DNA of 64,000 nt, taken from positions 372,001 to 436,000 of the forward strand of contig QWDQ01000007.1 in assembly GCA_003868215.1 (NCBI GenBank). Reading direction: 5' to 3'. Positions within the stretch are counted from its first letter, which is position 1; the number at the start of each line of letters is the position of its first letter. The translations under genes were made by a program, and so were the position numbers. This DNA is from Pseudophaeomoniella oleicola (taxonomy: Eukaryota; Ascomycota; Eurotiomycetes; Phaeomoniellales; Phaeomoniellaceae). Under the pieces are notes generated by a model. The model worked only from the letters and a program-made list of their open reading frames with translations. It was not told where the DNA came from and ran no database searches. This document shows positions 24,469 to 34,040 of this stretch, piece after piece.

Positions 24469-25938
24469 ATGAAGCTGGTCTTCTACGACGATATGCCGTC
24501 AACTCCTACTCTTCCTCATCGCTCTTCATCGCGCCTGTCGCAATGGAGGTCATCAGGGCGTGGGGTCGCCAGCCGGACGTCCAACAGAGCGAGTCAGACT
24601 CTTAAGCGACGTAGATTTATGAGTACCTCCCGGCCACCACTGCCAGATCCAGGATCCCCAGTTCAACGGGTCGAAGCCTTCCGACCACTACAGTTGAGCA
24701 TCTACTTGCCCGATAATCGACTGTCGGATCTTCCAATGTTTGACCTAGCCAACTTTGATGATTCAGGAGAGATTCAACTACCTCCGAAAGCAGTTACTCG
24801 AGCGCAATCGGAAGCAATCCTCACGAGGACGGGTTCCACATCATCTCAGCGAAAAGCGTACAAATCGATGGTCGACGATCGATCATTGCAATACTGGCGA
24901 CGAAGATCTCCGAGCCTGGAGTTACCAGAAGCAAGTGCAGAGCCATCAACGAATAGGCAATCCGTGGTATGGAATTCTCTACCTGGCTTGCCAGTTCTAG
25001 AGCCACCAGTTCAGTCTACCATCGTCACCAGTACATCAACACCACCGAGGACTACGCCAGCTGTTCCAATGACACAGTCTGATGTGATGACACTGACGTT
25101 CCCTCCGATCGACAGGGAACAAATACCCGAACCTCTACCACAGGTGCCATTGACTCCACCCCAACCTCTGCGTCGGACCGTGATCAGCACTCCCAACTCT
25201 TCACCACTGGCCGTCTCCCCTCCTTCCTCATCTCGGCTCCACACACCAACGACCCGTGTCTCGCAATGGCTCCAGCGTACCAACACAGCGTCTTCATCTT
25301 CCTCAGCATCCACTTCTCTCTCCTCCCGCCGTCATCGGCTCCGAAAATCGTCCTCTGCCACCGCTTCCTCGAAACTCTCCATATCTGCACCTATCCCAAT
25401 CTCCGACCAACGCAGTCTTACCATGTTATCATCTACTTCGACTACCGTGACCGCTGCATCTGCCAGCGCCCGAGCCACCAACAGTGTAGACTCCCACTCA
25501 CACTCGAGAACGAGAACCATCTCTTCCTCGACAGTTGCTTCGACTGCCCTCTCGAATTCGGGTCTCTCCATGGACGGAGTGTCTATCTCAACGTACACCA
25601 CGATGACTACAGCTCCTGTTCCATCAGTTCCCAAAAGCACCAGTCGCCAGCATCATCAACCTCAATCTTCCTCCTTTCCCTCTTCCCTCTCCAACAGCGC
25701 CCGACCTCAGCCTCAGCCGTTCCCGCCGAAACTACAGAATAGCCAAGCTCAACTACTGACGCCTCGCCAAATCCGTCTCTCTCAACTTCAACAGCAAGAA
25801 CGACAGGACACACACGTTGACGTCTCCACTACAACAAATCCGAGAAACCATTGGACATACCTCCCGAAATCCTACGCCGATGTTTGGAAACGCGAGACCG
25901 TCGTTGGAGAGAAGGACGTTGTTGGAGTAGCTTTCTAA
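24469..25938 (+). CDS. Uncharacterised Ser/Thr/Pro-rich protein, 489 aa
   Basis: Single frame with no stop. I chose the ATG at 24469 (MKLVFYDDMPSTPTLPHRSS), because the residues before it look like leader; an in-frame ATG at 24325 would add 48 residues. Near 65-85 a segment EAFRPLQLSIYLPDNRLSD is the least repetitive part and seems typical of a filamentous-fungal family without known function. The remainder is Ser/Thr/Pro-rich with long Ser runs, probably disordered and phosphorylated (inference). The C-terminus (NHWTYLPKSYADVWKRE) is again well ordered in composition. No membrane segment or catalytic motif seen. Confidence 0.72.
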   Translation: MKLVFYDDMPSTPTLPHRSSSRLSQWRSSGRGVASRTSNRASQTLKRRRFMSTSRPPLPDPGSPVQRVEAFRPLQLSIYLPDNRLSDLPMFDLANFDDSGEIQLPPKAVTRAQSEAILTRTGSTSSQRKAYKSMVDDRSLQYWRRRSPSLELPEASAEPSTNRQSVVWNSLPGLPVLEPPVQSTIVTSTSTPPRTTPAVPMTQSDVMTLTFPPIDREQIPEPLPQVPLTPPQPLRRTVISTPNSSPLAVSPPSSSRLHTPTTRVSQWLQRTNTASSSSSASTSLSSRRHRLRKSSSATASSKLSISAPIPISDQRSLTMLSSTSTTVTAASASARATNSVDSHSHSRTRTISSSTVASTALSNSGLSMDGVSISTYTTMTTAPVPSVPKSTSRQHHQPQSSSFPSSLSNSARPQPQPFPPKLQNSQAQLLTPRQIRLSQLQQQERQDTHVDVSTTTNPRNHWTYLPKSYADVWKRETVVGEKDVVGVAF

Positions 25939-26210
25939 ACCCCCTTTTGTTCATTCGGCTCGTTCGTGCTCCTCCGTCAATTGACCTAGCAAGAGCCAGC
26001 CAGCCAGCAAATAGCAGATATACCCCATTTTTGTTCTTCTCTTTCATCAATCCCATTTTCCCCCTCTCACCAAAAAAAGAAAAACCACCTTCCACATATT
26101 CTTCTACCTTATTTCCCTATTCACCAGCATCAATCAACCTTCAATTCACAACAATTAATACGATATCTCCCTACCTATGCGGGAGTCTCGAAAGTTTTAT
26201 CAATTCGGAA

Positions 26211-26240
26211 ACAGGACAGGACAGGACAGGACAGGACAGG
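26211..26240. repeat. (ACAGG)6 minisatellite
   Basis: Six perfect five-base units in tandem in non-coding sequence. Confidence 0.92.
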
Positions 26241-26519
26241 ATAACTCACTTTTGATATATATTTCTTTTTTTTTGGATCCTTCGGAAGACCTAAAAGGGA
26301 AAAAGAAGAAGCATGACGGTGGATGAGGAGGAGGAGGAGAAAGAAGAAAAGGTAATCTTCTGATCTGATCTGATCTGATCTGTTCTGTTCTCAGACATTA
26401 GCTACATAGTTACTTCCATACATCTCCATATCTGCCTGTCTGCCTGACTACCTACCTGCCTGGAACCTGACCTAGGTAAGATAGTCTGTCTGTCTTGTCT
26501 GTCTACTTTACCCCCATCA

Positions 26520-26520
<1 letters not shown>

Positions 26521-26550
<30 letters not shown>

Positions 26551-26551
26551 T
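26521..26551. repeat. (ATT)10 microsatellite
   Basis: About ten perfect ATT units in the AT-rich convergent 3' region. Confidence 0.92.
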
Positions 26552-27516
26552 TGTAATAATCTTACAAAAAAACAAAAAATCTCTACCTATTCACTTCCCG
26601 TTATATAAACCCATGCACATGTGTCTTCCTTCATCTTATTATATTGTGAAATTAATATGTGATATGAATGGGATAGGTAGGTATCTTATTTTTGCCAGTT
26701 GGAAAGCAAAACAAACCAAACCAGAGCAAAGCAGTGTAACACCCTCCCCCCCCCCCCCCCGATCCCAGAACCATTTTTTTGATTTAATTACTCGAAAAGT
26801 CAGTCAAGTATCTACCTACCTACCTAGGTACCTCTGTAAGGTGATTAGTTATAAGAACTGTTGAAGTAACAGCAATGACACCCATGTTTACTGTTCTTGC
26901 CCCCCCCCCCTGTCGCTAGAAGAAAAAGGTCGTTCGAGCTTTTCCTTTCTTCTGATGATAGCCGCTACTGCTATCTTGTCTTTGCTTTTTGCTGTTTTGT
27001 CTTTTTTTCCTTTTTCGCTTTTGCGTTTTGTACTGCGCTTTTTAGGATGGGAAAGGATTCTTATTTGATTGGATTGGAAACGACCTCGACTCAATGGTAC
27101 TTTTTCTTTTTCTTTTTTTTCTGGAGGGTCGTGGAGTGTTGTCGATGAATAGAGTGGGAAGGAAGTCATGCTCGTGTGGAGGCGGGGGACGATGGCGGTA
27201 GGGTCTTGCGTGAGTGAGTTGGTGAATGCGGATGTCGGGAGTAAATGGGTTGGGTATATGACTTTCTCACCGATCGAGGCGGCTCTTCTTTTCCCAGGCA
27301 ACGTGAACACGGCATTGCATCACGCTGATAAAGACTTGGTGAGAAATTGACAATAATGTAATCTCTGTAAAAAGCAGTTGGCAAAAGGGGGTTCGATGGA
27401 CTTTGATCCTCGTTGATCAGTCTCTTGTGTACCATCGTAACAGAGGGAGTAGCTCGCTGTTGATTCGCAGCTTCGCCGAACAGGTGCATTCTGGTCAACT
27501 ATTCAACCTACAATGT

Positions 27517-29496
27517 TCATCCTATAAAACTGGATGGAAAAGCGCGTGGTTGAGAGTCAAGATTGTTCCAGAGCTGTGTCTCCATTGATGGTTCGGTGTT
27601 GCCATCTAGGCGAGCGAGGAGATCAACGAACTTGCTGATATAGGATGCTGCTCGTTTCGCGATGTGGCTTTGGTCTTCGAAGGGACAATCTAGAAGCGTC
27701 GAGGCAACTTCGCGGATTTTCATGGTCAGGATACTTCCGTTAGGTTCGAGGCTTGATTGTCGAATGTTGTACAGCAGTTGTAGTAGTTGACGACAGAGAT
27801 CTTCTCGCAGCGACCAGACCATTTTGGCATCCGCGTCGCTCATCCGATCGAGACTGCTTACAGCAATGAGCTTCTCGGTGAGGACACTTTGGGCATATAG
27901 ATGAGTGACGTGTATATTCGCTCTCATGGCCTCATATTGTGCAAATGTCTTACCATCCCGTATTTCTGGGGCTTCCGGTGTTTCACTGTGCCATGGACCA
28001 AACTCTGGAGGTAGATAGTCGAGTATATATCGGACTCTGTCGAGTATGGAAATGATAAACTCTCGTTGAGACGGCGCTCGAATCCCGTTACCACACGAGC
28101 ACTTTCCCAACACCTCGCTAGTCTCATCATATAATGCCATCGTTCTGACAATGGGTATCCCACAATCCTTGTAAGCCGGCATCAAGCAAGCGAATATGCG
28201 TGACACGGCGTTGAAGGCTGTGACTATGGAGGTCTTGAATGGTGGCTGAGGCATGACCTCGGTTCGGGTAATGTATTCGTCGTCAACCTCTACTGGCATC
28301 AAGTGTTCCGTGTCCGCGTTCTGATAATAGAGGCGGTCGGCTAGCGACGGCCAGTTACGTTCACCGATGTGGTGGTGAACCATGGCATAGTATCCCACCC
28401 AGAAGGCTTTCTTACGCAACTGCGTCTCGATGCAATCGAGTCCGCGATAGCTACTAATTCTGTGGATTTTCAGCATCTCCGAGATCAGCATAGCTTCCCC
28501 AATGAAGGCCCAGCCTCTATTGTCCATATTCGTATGATTGCACGATATACCACATAACACTGCGATAGCCCATTTCTCTATGCTCAGTTCATCCAGGTGT
28601 CCGATAGGCCTGCTCAACTGGATTAGCTTGAGGCAATAATCGACCATTTCTTTTCTCGTCCTGAAGCGGAAGGTTGAATCATATATGTGGTACTCGTGGA
28701 ACTTCCGAGGAAGTGCCCCCACCACATATGCGCAGAAAGCGACCGTGAGGGCAAAGAAAACTTGATCGTAATCCTGTCGCCGGCGAGCAAGATCGGCGCG
28801 GAAGGTCGGCAAATGAACGAAGGGGTTGATCGGATGTAATATGTCCATATAATCGGTCATGATGATGTCAAAAAGATCATTCGAGCAAACGAGGTCCGTC
28901 TTGAATACGCCATCGTCGAAGCTCGGAAGCCTAGACGGGATGGAAAACGGAAGGCTCCCTGGACCCGAGAAACCTGGACTCTGGATAAAGGGTGATGACC
29001 TGCTGTTTGGTGGTCGAAAATGATTGTCCATACCAGGACTGGAGATGGACAAGTGTTGTACATGGCCGGCTGATGTAGATTCGGATGATAATTGGTCGGA
29101 AGAAGCACCTACACTTCGTTCTGACACGGTTCGAGACTCGCCAAACACTGCATGAGAGGGTTCTGGGGTAACCACTATCTTTGCTTGTTGTGCTAAGCGG
29201 TTTGGCGGGCCACGTCTCTTGACCGGCATATTGTGGGTGCAGTCCAAGGGGATTGCAGCACATGCTTTGCATGGTAGCGAGTTCGCTTCTCTCGACCTCT
29301 TTCGCGAGCCATCCTGAGCAAAAGGAGAAGCGGACGGAGATGATAGAGAGTCTTCTAAAGGTTCGCATTTGATCTTTCTTATTCGGCACGCATCGCAGGC
29401 CCGTCGAGAGATGGTCCGTGGTCCTTTCTTGCCGGGGTGACTGGCACCATTCGCCTCGGCTTCCATGATGCCTGCAGATTGCTGATAGTCGTTCAT
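27517..29496 (-). CDS. Zn2Cys6 transcription factor with fungal-specific regulatory domain
   Basis: Intronless, 659 aa, ATG at 29496. The zinc cluster is C34-X2-C37-X6-C44-X31-C76-X2-C79-X6-C86, within RRACDACRIRKIKC and LPCKACAAIPLDC, followed by the basic linker KRRGPP. The X31 loop is far longer than the usual 5-12 residues. The middle-homology (Fungal_trans) region starts near 205 with DYMDILHPINPFVHLPTF and includes WAFIGEAMLISEMLKIHRIS. The KRRGPP linker recalls MAL/AmyR-like sugar regulators, but this is weak evidence. Divergent to it, 1.5 kb away, is a GH3 beta-glucosidase. Three CreA-like SYGGRG motifs lie at 29654-29727, 160-230 bp upstream of its start. Role as a regulator is firm; its targets are inferred only. 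Confidence 0.9.
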   Translation of the reverse strand: MNDYQQSAGIMEAEANGASHPGKKGPRTISRRACDACRIRKIKCEPLEDSLSSPSASPFAQDGSRKRSREANSLPCKACAAIPLDCTHNMPVKRRGPPNRLAQQAKIVVTPEPSHAVFGESRTVSERSVGASSDQLSSESTSAGHVQHLSISSPGMDNHFRPPNSRSSPFIQSPGFSGPGSLPFSIPSRLPSFDDGVFKTDLVCSNDLFDIIMTDYMDILHPINPFVHLPTFRADLARRRQDYDQVFFALTVAFCAYVVGALPRKFHEYHIYDSTFRFRTRKEMVDYCLKLIQLSRPIGHLDELSIEKWAIAVLCGISCNHTNMDNRGWAFIGEAMLISEMLKIHRISSYRGLDCIETQLRKKAFWVGYYAMVHHHIGERNWPSLADRLYYQNADTEHLMPVEVDDEYITRTEVMPQPPFKTSIVTAFNAVSRIFACLMPAYKDCGIPIVRTMALYDETSEVLGKCSCGNGIRAPSQREFIISILDRVRYILDYLPPEFGPWHSETPEAPEIRDGKTFAQYEAMRANIHVTHLYAQSVLTEKLIAVSSLDRMSDADAKMVWSLREDLCRQLLQLLYNIRQSSLEPNGSILTMKIREVASTLLDCPFEDQSHIAKRAASYISKFVDLLARLDGNTEPSMETQLWNNLDSQPRAFPSSFIG

Positions 29497-31020
29497 CTAC
29501 CAACCACCGATGGCCATGCAAAGCAACGCCTGTGCAGATCGTGATGTTTCTTTTCCTTTTAGCGCTGATGTTCGCAGTTTCTTCGGACAAATTACTTGTT
29601 GGGTTTTGATGTTTGGGCTCATTTAGTTACTCATTTGCTCATTTGCTGATTTCGTGGGGTAAGTGATTGGGTTATTGGGTGATTGGGTGACAAAATCTGG
29701 GGTTGGAAAATACTGTATCAAGTGGGGGAGTTCGAGTTCCCAGTTGTCGAAGATGAACCTGTTTCGCCTCCTCGCCTCCTCGCCTCTTTCCCTTTCCTGA
29801 ACAGTTCAAGCTTCATCTAATTATTAACTTGTAACTATTAACTTGTAACTAATAACTCAATCCGTGGAGAAAGAAATCCATCGCCAAGTCCCAAATCGGA
29901 TTTCTAAGAGAAGAGACAAGACGACGTCCAGTTTCCCATCAATCCAGAATCGGATTCTGATGCTGATGCAAATGCAGATGCAGATGCAGATGCAGATGCA
30001 AATGCGGATCAACTCGACATGTTGTTTGATTCGTTCTGTGGCTTCGCTTAAGCCTAGATGATGACGATACATATGCATCCCAACACAGCCGTCAATCAAG
30101 GCTTCATCTAACGTATGCATGCTGATTGTCGTATCGTCCAATCTACAACGCCATCCAGAATGAAACGGTAAGGAAAGATAGATCATCAGAGGGCCAAGTC
30201 AACGTTACAGCCCAGGCAAAGGGTGATTTCGTCTCGTTTTGAGCGACATGCCAGGTGTAGGATACTACGGTAAGTTACTGATGATCTACCTCCAGTGATG
30301 CACAGTTCGGCAACTTCAGCAGATCAACGGTCTCTCTCCGACATCAACCAAGGACTTCCAATGTCTAATGTCGATAGATCGAAGGCGGAGGGCTAGTGGC
30401 ACGTGAAGATCGCTACTGATCTTATTCTCCACGCAAAACCGCCAGAATGACAGGTTACAGACATAACGCTGCTTCACGGCGACGGGAGATGGTTAACGGC
30501 GAGACGGTTGACAAGTAGCCAACCACATTCGGCCCAGAATTCGAGGGACTACACTGGCTGAAGCATTTGCTTTTGGGATATTCATATCCGCAACGGCTAG
30601 GACAAAGACCCTGAGTCCAAACGAAGCAATGTATAGCGACTGTCCGTGACTGTGACTACTACTACCGTACGTACACAGTCGAAATCCTCTCAAACTGCCG
30701 AAAGTACTGACCCACAACTTCGGGAAATCGTCGGTACAATCTGAGATATTATCCGAGGATTAAGCGGGTACAGATACTTGGACATCAGCATCTCTCGTTC
30801 CGTGAATCCTGGGTAAACCTCTCCTGTCTAGTCATGTACGTGCATACCTGGATTCACCAAGCCAAAGGGCTCCCTGACTGAGACTCTACTCACATGCTTG
30901 CACAATCCGAGTTCACACGTCGGCATTGGTAGCCTGCCGAGTCATTGGTTGCGTGTACTTGCATACGAGCACTCCCAATTCACCATAGTTTAGCCTCCCA
31001 GGTGAAGGCTTGTGAGCGAC
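29497..31020. promoter_or_regulatory. Divergent promoter between Zn2Cys6 regulator and GH3 beta-glucosidase
   Basis: 1.5 kb between two outward-facing start codons. SYGGRG motifs (CreA consensus) lie at 29654-29659 (GTGGGG), 29697-29702 (CTGGGG) and 29722-29727 (GTGGGG). TTTAGCC, the complement of the XlnR-type GGCTAAA, lies at 30989-30995, only 26 bp before the beta-glucosidase ATG. A GATGCA microsatellite lies at 29965-30005. Motif function is inference from consensus. Confidence 0.5.
29965..30005. repeat. (GATGCA)n microsatellite
   Basis: About six hexamer units with slight interruptions at both ends, in the divergent promoter. It creates an artificial Ile-Cys open frame on the minus strand. 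Confidence 0.88.
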
Positions 31021-33552
31021 ATGTCTATGCCCCTACCCTCGGACGTTGCGAACATATTGGCCTCTCTCACCCTTGATGAGAAGATATCTCTGTTGGCAGG
31101 TAAGAACTTCTGGGAAACCGTAGATATACCAGAAAAAGGCGTTCCGTCAGTCAAGACATCCGACGGCCCCAATGGAGCTCGCGGTGGAACCTTCTTTGAA
31201 GGTACCACGGCTGCATTGTTTCCAGCCTCAGTGCTTCTTGCAGCATCGTGGGATGCGGATCTTGTCCGCCGAGTAGGCAACGCACTGGCCGAAGAAACCA
31301 TGACGAAAGGCTCCAAAGTCCTCCTTGCTCCGACCGTCTGCCCGCATCGTCATCCCCTGGGTGGCAGAAACTTCGAGTCTTTCTCGGAGGAACCATTATT
31401 AGCCGGAAAACTTGCAACGCAGTATGTCCATGGTCTACAAGAAAAGGGGGTTGGAGCAACTATCAAACATTTCGCTGCGAACGAGCAGGAAACGGAACGG
31501 TTCACTATGAATGCTAATATCAGCGAGCGCGCTCTGCGGGAGATTTATTTGAAACCCTTCGAAATAGCCATCAAAGAATCAAACCCGTGGGCCGTCATGA
31601 CCAGCTACAATCGTATTAACGGCGTCCACGCGGATATGAACGAGTGGCTGCTGAAAGATGTATTGAAAGAGCAATGGGGCTGGAGCGGATTGATAATGAG
31701 CGACTGGGGTGGTACAAACTCGACAGTGGAATCATTGAACGCCGGGCTTGATTTGGAAATGCCGGGGCCAGCGGCGCGAAGAAAAGTCGAGCTGGTCAAG
31801 GAAGCTATTGGAGCTGGAAAAGTAACAGAGGCTACCATCGATGAACGTGCGGGAAATGTACTCAGCCTTCTCGAAAAGACAGGAAGATTCAAAGATCCAG
31901 TAACACCGGAAGAACAAGCAATCGACAAACCTGAACATCGATCGCTCATCCGGGAAGCTGGCGGCAAAGGTATCACTCTCCTCAAAAATGAAGATGGTAT
32001 CCTTCCAGTCAGGCCTGGGCCACTTGGCAAGGTCGCTGTGTTCGGCCTTGCAAAAACAGCACTTGCCCATGGTGGTGGTTCTGCTGCTGTCAATGCCCAC
32101 TATAAAGTGACTCCCTGGGAGGCCCTCGAACGTGCAATTGGCCCTCGCGCTTCTCTAGTGTATGCAGAAGGTGCTCATGCTTGGAATACCCTTCCTGTCC
32201 TATCTCGCGGTCTTATAACCGATGATGGTGAGCCCGGTTTGACCCTATCCGAGTGGTCGGAGTCAGATTCCACATCTGGCTCGCCAACCTCGGTCCGCAA
32301 TCAATCAAGCGCAGGTTTTACCACCTTTGAAGAGCGTCGGTCATTTGTCACGTTAACAGGATACTTCACCCCTTCAGAGTCCGGTAGCCATCATTTCCAG
32401 CTCTCTTCTCTTGGCAAATCTCGTCTCTACATTGACGAGAATTTGGTAATTGACGTCCCCAGTGACAATTCCGACCCCATGGCTTTCTTCCTTGGGGGCA
32501 GCGCTGGCACCACCGTTCAGATCCAGCTCACTGCTGGTACCAGCTATGCAATCCGTATTGAAACTCTAGCCCCTGAGGCCGGGTACAGCGACTTTTCTCT
32601 CTTTGAAGGTCAGCTAGGTGTCAACCTTGGTTTCATGCTGGGACGTGAATTTTCTGCAGACGTTCTTCCCTCAGCAGTAGAACTTGCCAAGTCGGCTGAC
32701 ATCTGTCTTATCTTCACTGGCAATACCACAGCTTGGGAGACTGAAGGTCGAGACATGATTGACATGCGATTACCCGATAGCTCAAGATCCCAAGACAAGC
32801 TGATCGAAGGTGTCGCTGCAGTCAACAATAATGTTGTTGTTATCAATTCCACGGGTGTAGCCGTTGAAACGGACCCCTGGATTGACTCGATCAAGGCTTT
32901 TGTTCAAGCATGGTTCCCTGGCCAAGAAGCTGGAAATGCCATAGTGGATGTCCTTACCGGTGCTGCAAATCCAGGCGGCAAGCTGCCGATCAGTTGGCCC
33001 AAGAAAGTCACTGACTGTCCCGCATATGGCAACTTTCCTGGAGATGTTGAGACGTTGCAGGTCAACTACGCAGAAGATATCTTCATTGGTTATCGACATT
33101 TCGACCGTCATCCTGAAAGCCTACGCTTCGCCTTTGGTTACGGACTCTCGTATACAACATTCGCTCTTTCGAACGCTGGCTTCTCTGCATCATCCGTGAC
33201 AACATTGTTACCCACCAGAACGTCACTCTCTGTTTCCGTAACGGTAGAGAACACCGGAGAATTAGCAGGAAGCGAGGTTGTTCAGGTGTATGTATCACCT
33301 TTGTTTGCCACTAGAATACCGACGCCTCTCAAAACTCTCGCTACCTGGTCCAAAGTGTATTCGTCACCAGGAGAGTCAAACACATTGGAACTGGAATTTG
33401 ATGCCAAGCATGCCTGCGCCTACTGGGATGATGGGAAGTGGATAGTAGAGAAGGGAACATACGATGTTATCATAGCCACGAGTGCCAGAACAGAGGATGA
33501 AGTGTGGAAAGGAGCATTTCAAGCAGAGACCAATTTTGAGTATGATCCCTAG
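31021..33552 (+). CDS. GH3 beta-glucosidase with PA14 domain, intracellular type
   Basis: Intronless, 843 aa from the first ATG (MSMPLPSDVANILASLTLDEK). The N-terminal GH3 barrel has GGRNFESFSEEP, KHFAANEQETER and the nucleophile motif IMSDWGG (Asp228). A PA14 insertion lies at about 400-545 (GYFTPSESGSHHFQLSS). The C-terminal GH3 domain has WETEGRD, with Glu573 at the acid/base position known from Kluyveromyces BglI. A fibronectin-III-like domain closes the chain (ENTGELAGSEVVQVYV). This is the KmBglI-like architecture. It hydrolyses terminal beta-D-glucosyl residues, e.g. of cellobiose or glucosides. No signal peptide is present, so action in the cytosol on imported disaccharides is likely. 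The neighbouring Zn2Cys6 gene could be its regulator. Confidence 0.95.
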   Translation: MSMPLPSDVANILASLTLDEKISLLAGKNFWETVDIPEKGVPSVKTSDGPNGARGGTFFEGTTAALFPASVLLAASWDADLVRRVGNALAEETMTKGSKVLLAPTVCPHRHPLGGRNFESFSEEPLLAGKLATQYVHGLQEKGVGATIKHFAANEQETERFTMNANISERALREIYLKPFEIAIKESNPWAVMTSYNRINGVHADMNEWLLKDVLKEQWGWSGLIMSDWGGTNSTVESLNAGLDLEMPGPAARRKVELVKEAIGAGKVTEATIDERAGNVLSLLEKTGRFKDPVTPEEQAIDKPEHRSLIREAGGKGITLLKNEDGILPVRPGPLGKVAVFGLAKTALAHGGGSAAVNAHYKVTPWEALERAIGPRASLVYAEGAHAWNTLPVLSRGLITDDGEPGLTLSEWSESDSTSGSPTSVRNQSSAGFTTFEERRSFVTLTGYFTPSESGSHHFQLSSLGKSRLYIDENLVIDVPSDNSDPMAFFLGGSAGTTVQIQLTAGTSYAIRIETLAPEAGYSDFSLFEGQLGVNLGFMLGREFSADVLPSAVELAKSADICLIFTGNTTAWETEGRDMIDMRLPDSSRSQDKLIEGVAAVNNNVVVINSTGVAVETDPWIDSIKAFVQAWFPGQEAGNAIVDVLTGAANPGGKLPISWPKKVTDCPAYGNFPGDVETLQVNYAEDIFIGYRHFDRHPESLRFAFGYGLSYTTFALSNAGFSASSVTTLLPTRTSLSVSVTVENTGELAGSEVVQVYVSPLFATRIPTPLKTLATWSKVYSSPGESNTLELEFDAKHACAYWDDGKWIVEKGTYDVIIATSARTEDEVWKGAFQAETNFEYDP

Positions 33553-34040
33553 TACTCAGAGAAGAGCGATCAATGATACCTTACTCTTCTACTGTAAGTT
33601 CCTTGCAAAATACAAGGAAGGTGATGCAAACAACACCTCGTATAAAGAGAGTCGGTCCTGATAAGTGACCTGCCATAAGGATTATGACCGAATGTGGGAT
33701 AGTGCATCTTGATTATTGCCAAGCCTCGGGAGGTGGCCATGACGCTAGACCGAGAGCAGAGCGGCAGCCTTGGCGCATATTTGGAGTAGCTGCGGCGTCC
33801 GATGCGCGCCTATGCGCGTTGATTGTTGGAGTGCTCCTTTTGTATATCAAAGGATCAACAATCAATCTCGAGGCTCATGCATGGACAACAAAGCTTTTAC
33901 AACCACTAGCAGGCTTATAACGAATAGCGAGACAGACTCCATATCGAACAGAACAGAACGTCATTGCGCAAACTATATAACCTGGCAGCGACCATTCCTC
34001 ACGAATACATCCATGTGGACTCGGTCATTGGTCTCTTGTC
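33553..34040. other. Intergenic between beta-glucosidase and dynactin genes
   Basis: 488 bp holding the 3' flank of the GH3 gene and the promoter of the dynactin gene. No other feature seen. Confidence 0.6.

Larger units (their letters stand above)
25939..27516. other. Intergenic, rich in simple repeats
   Basis: Lies between the 3' ends of two convergent genes. Holds ACAGG repeats (26211-26240), TCTGA repeats near 26360-26385, an ATT tract (26521-26551), and C and T homopolymers near 26745-26760, 26900-26910 and 27100-27120. No gene recognised. Confidence 0.7.

Noticed and set aside
26888-27310. Minus-strand 140-codon frame
   Set aside because: Low-complexity Lys/Arg/Pro composition made by homopolymer tracts between two convergent genes.
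29725-29745. tRNA B-box-like GTTCGAGTTCC
   Set aside because: No A box or cloverleaf arms at the right distance.
29857-30186. Minus-strand 109-codon frame with an Ile-Cys repeat
   Set aside because: The repeat is the translation of the GATGCA microsatellite; the rest lacks protein character.
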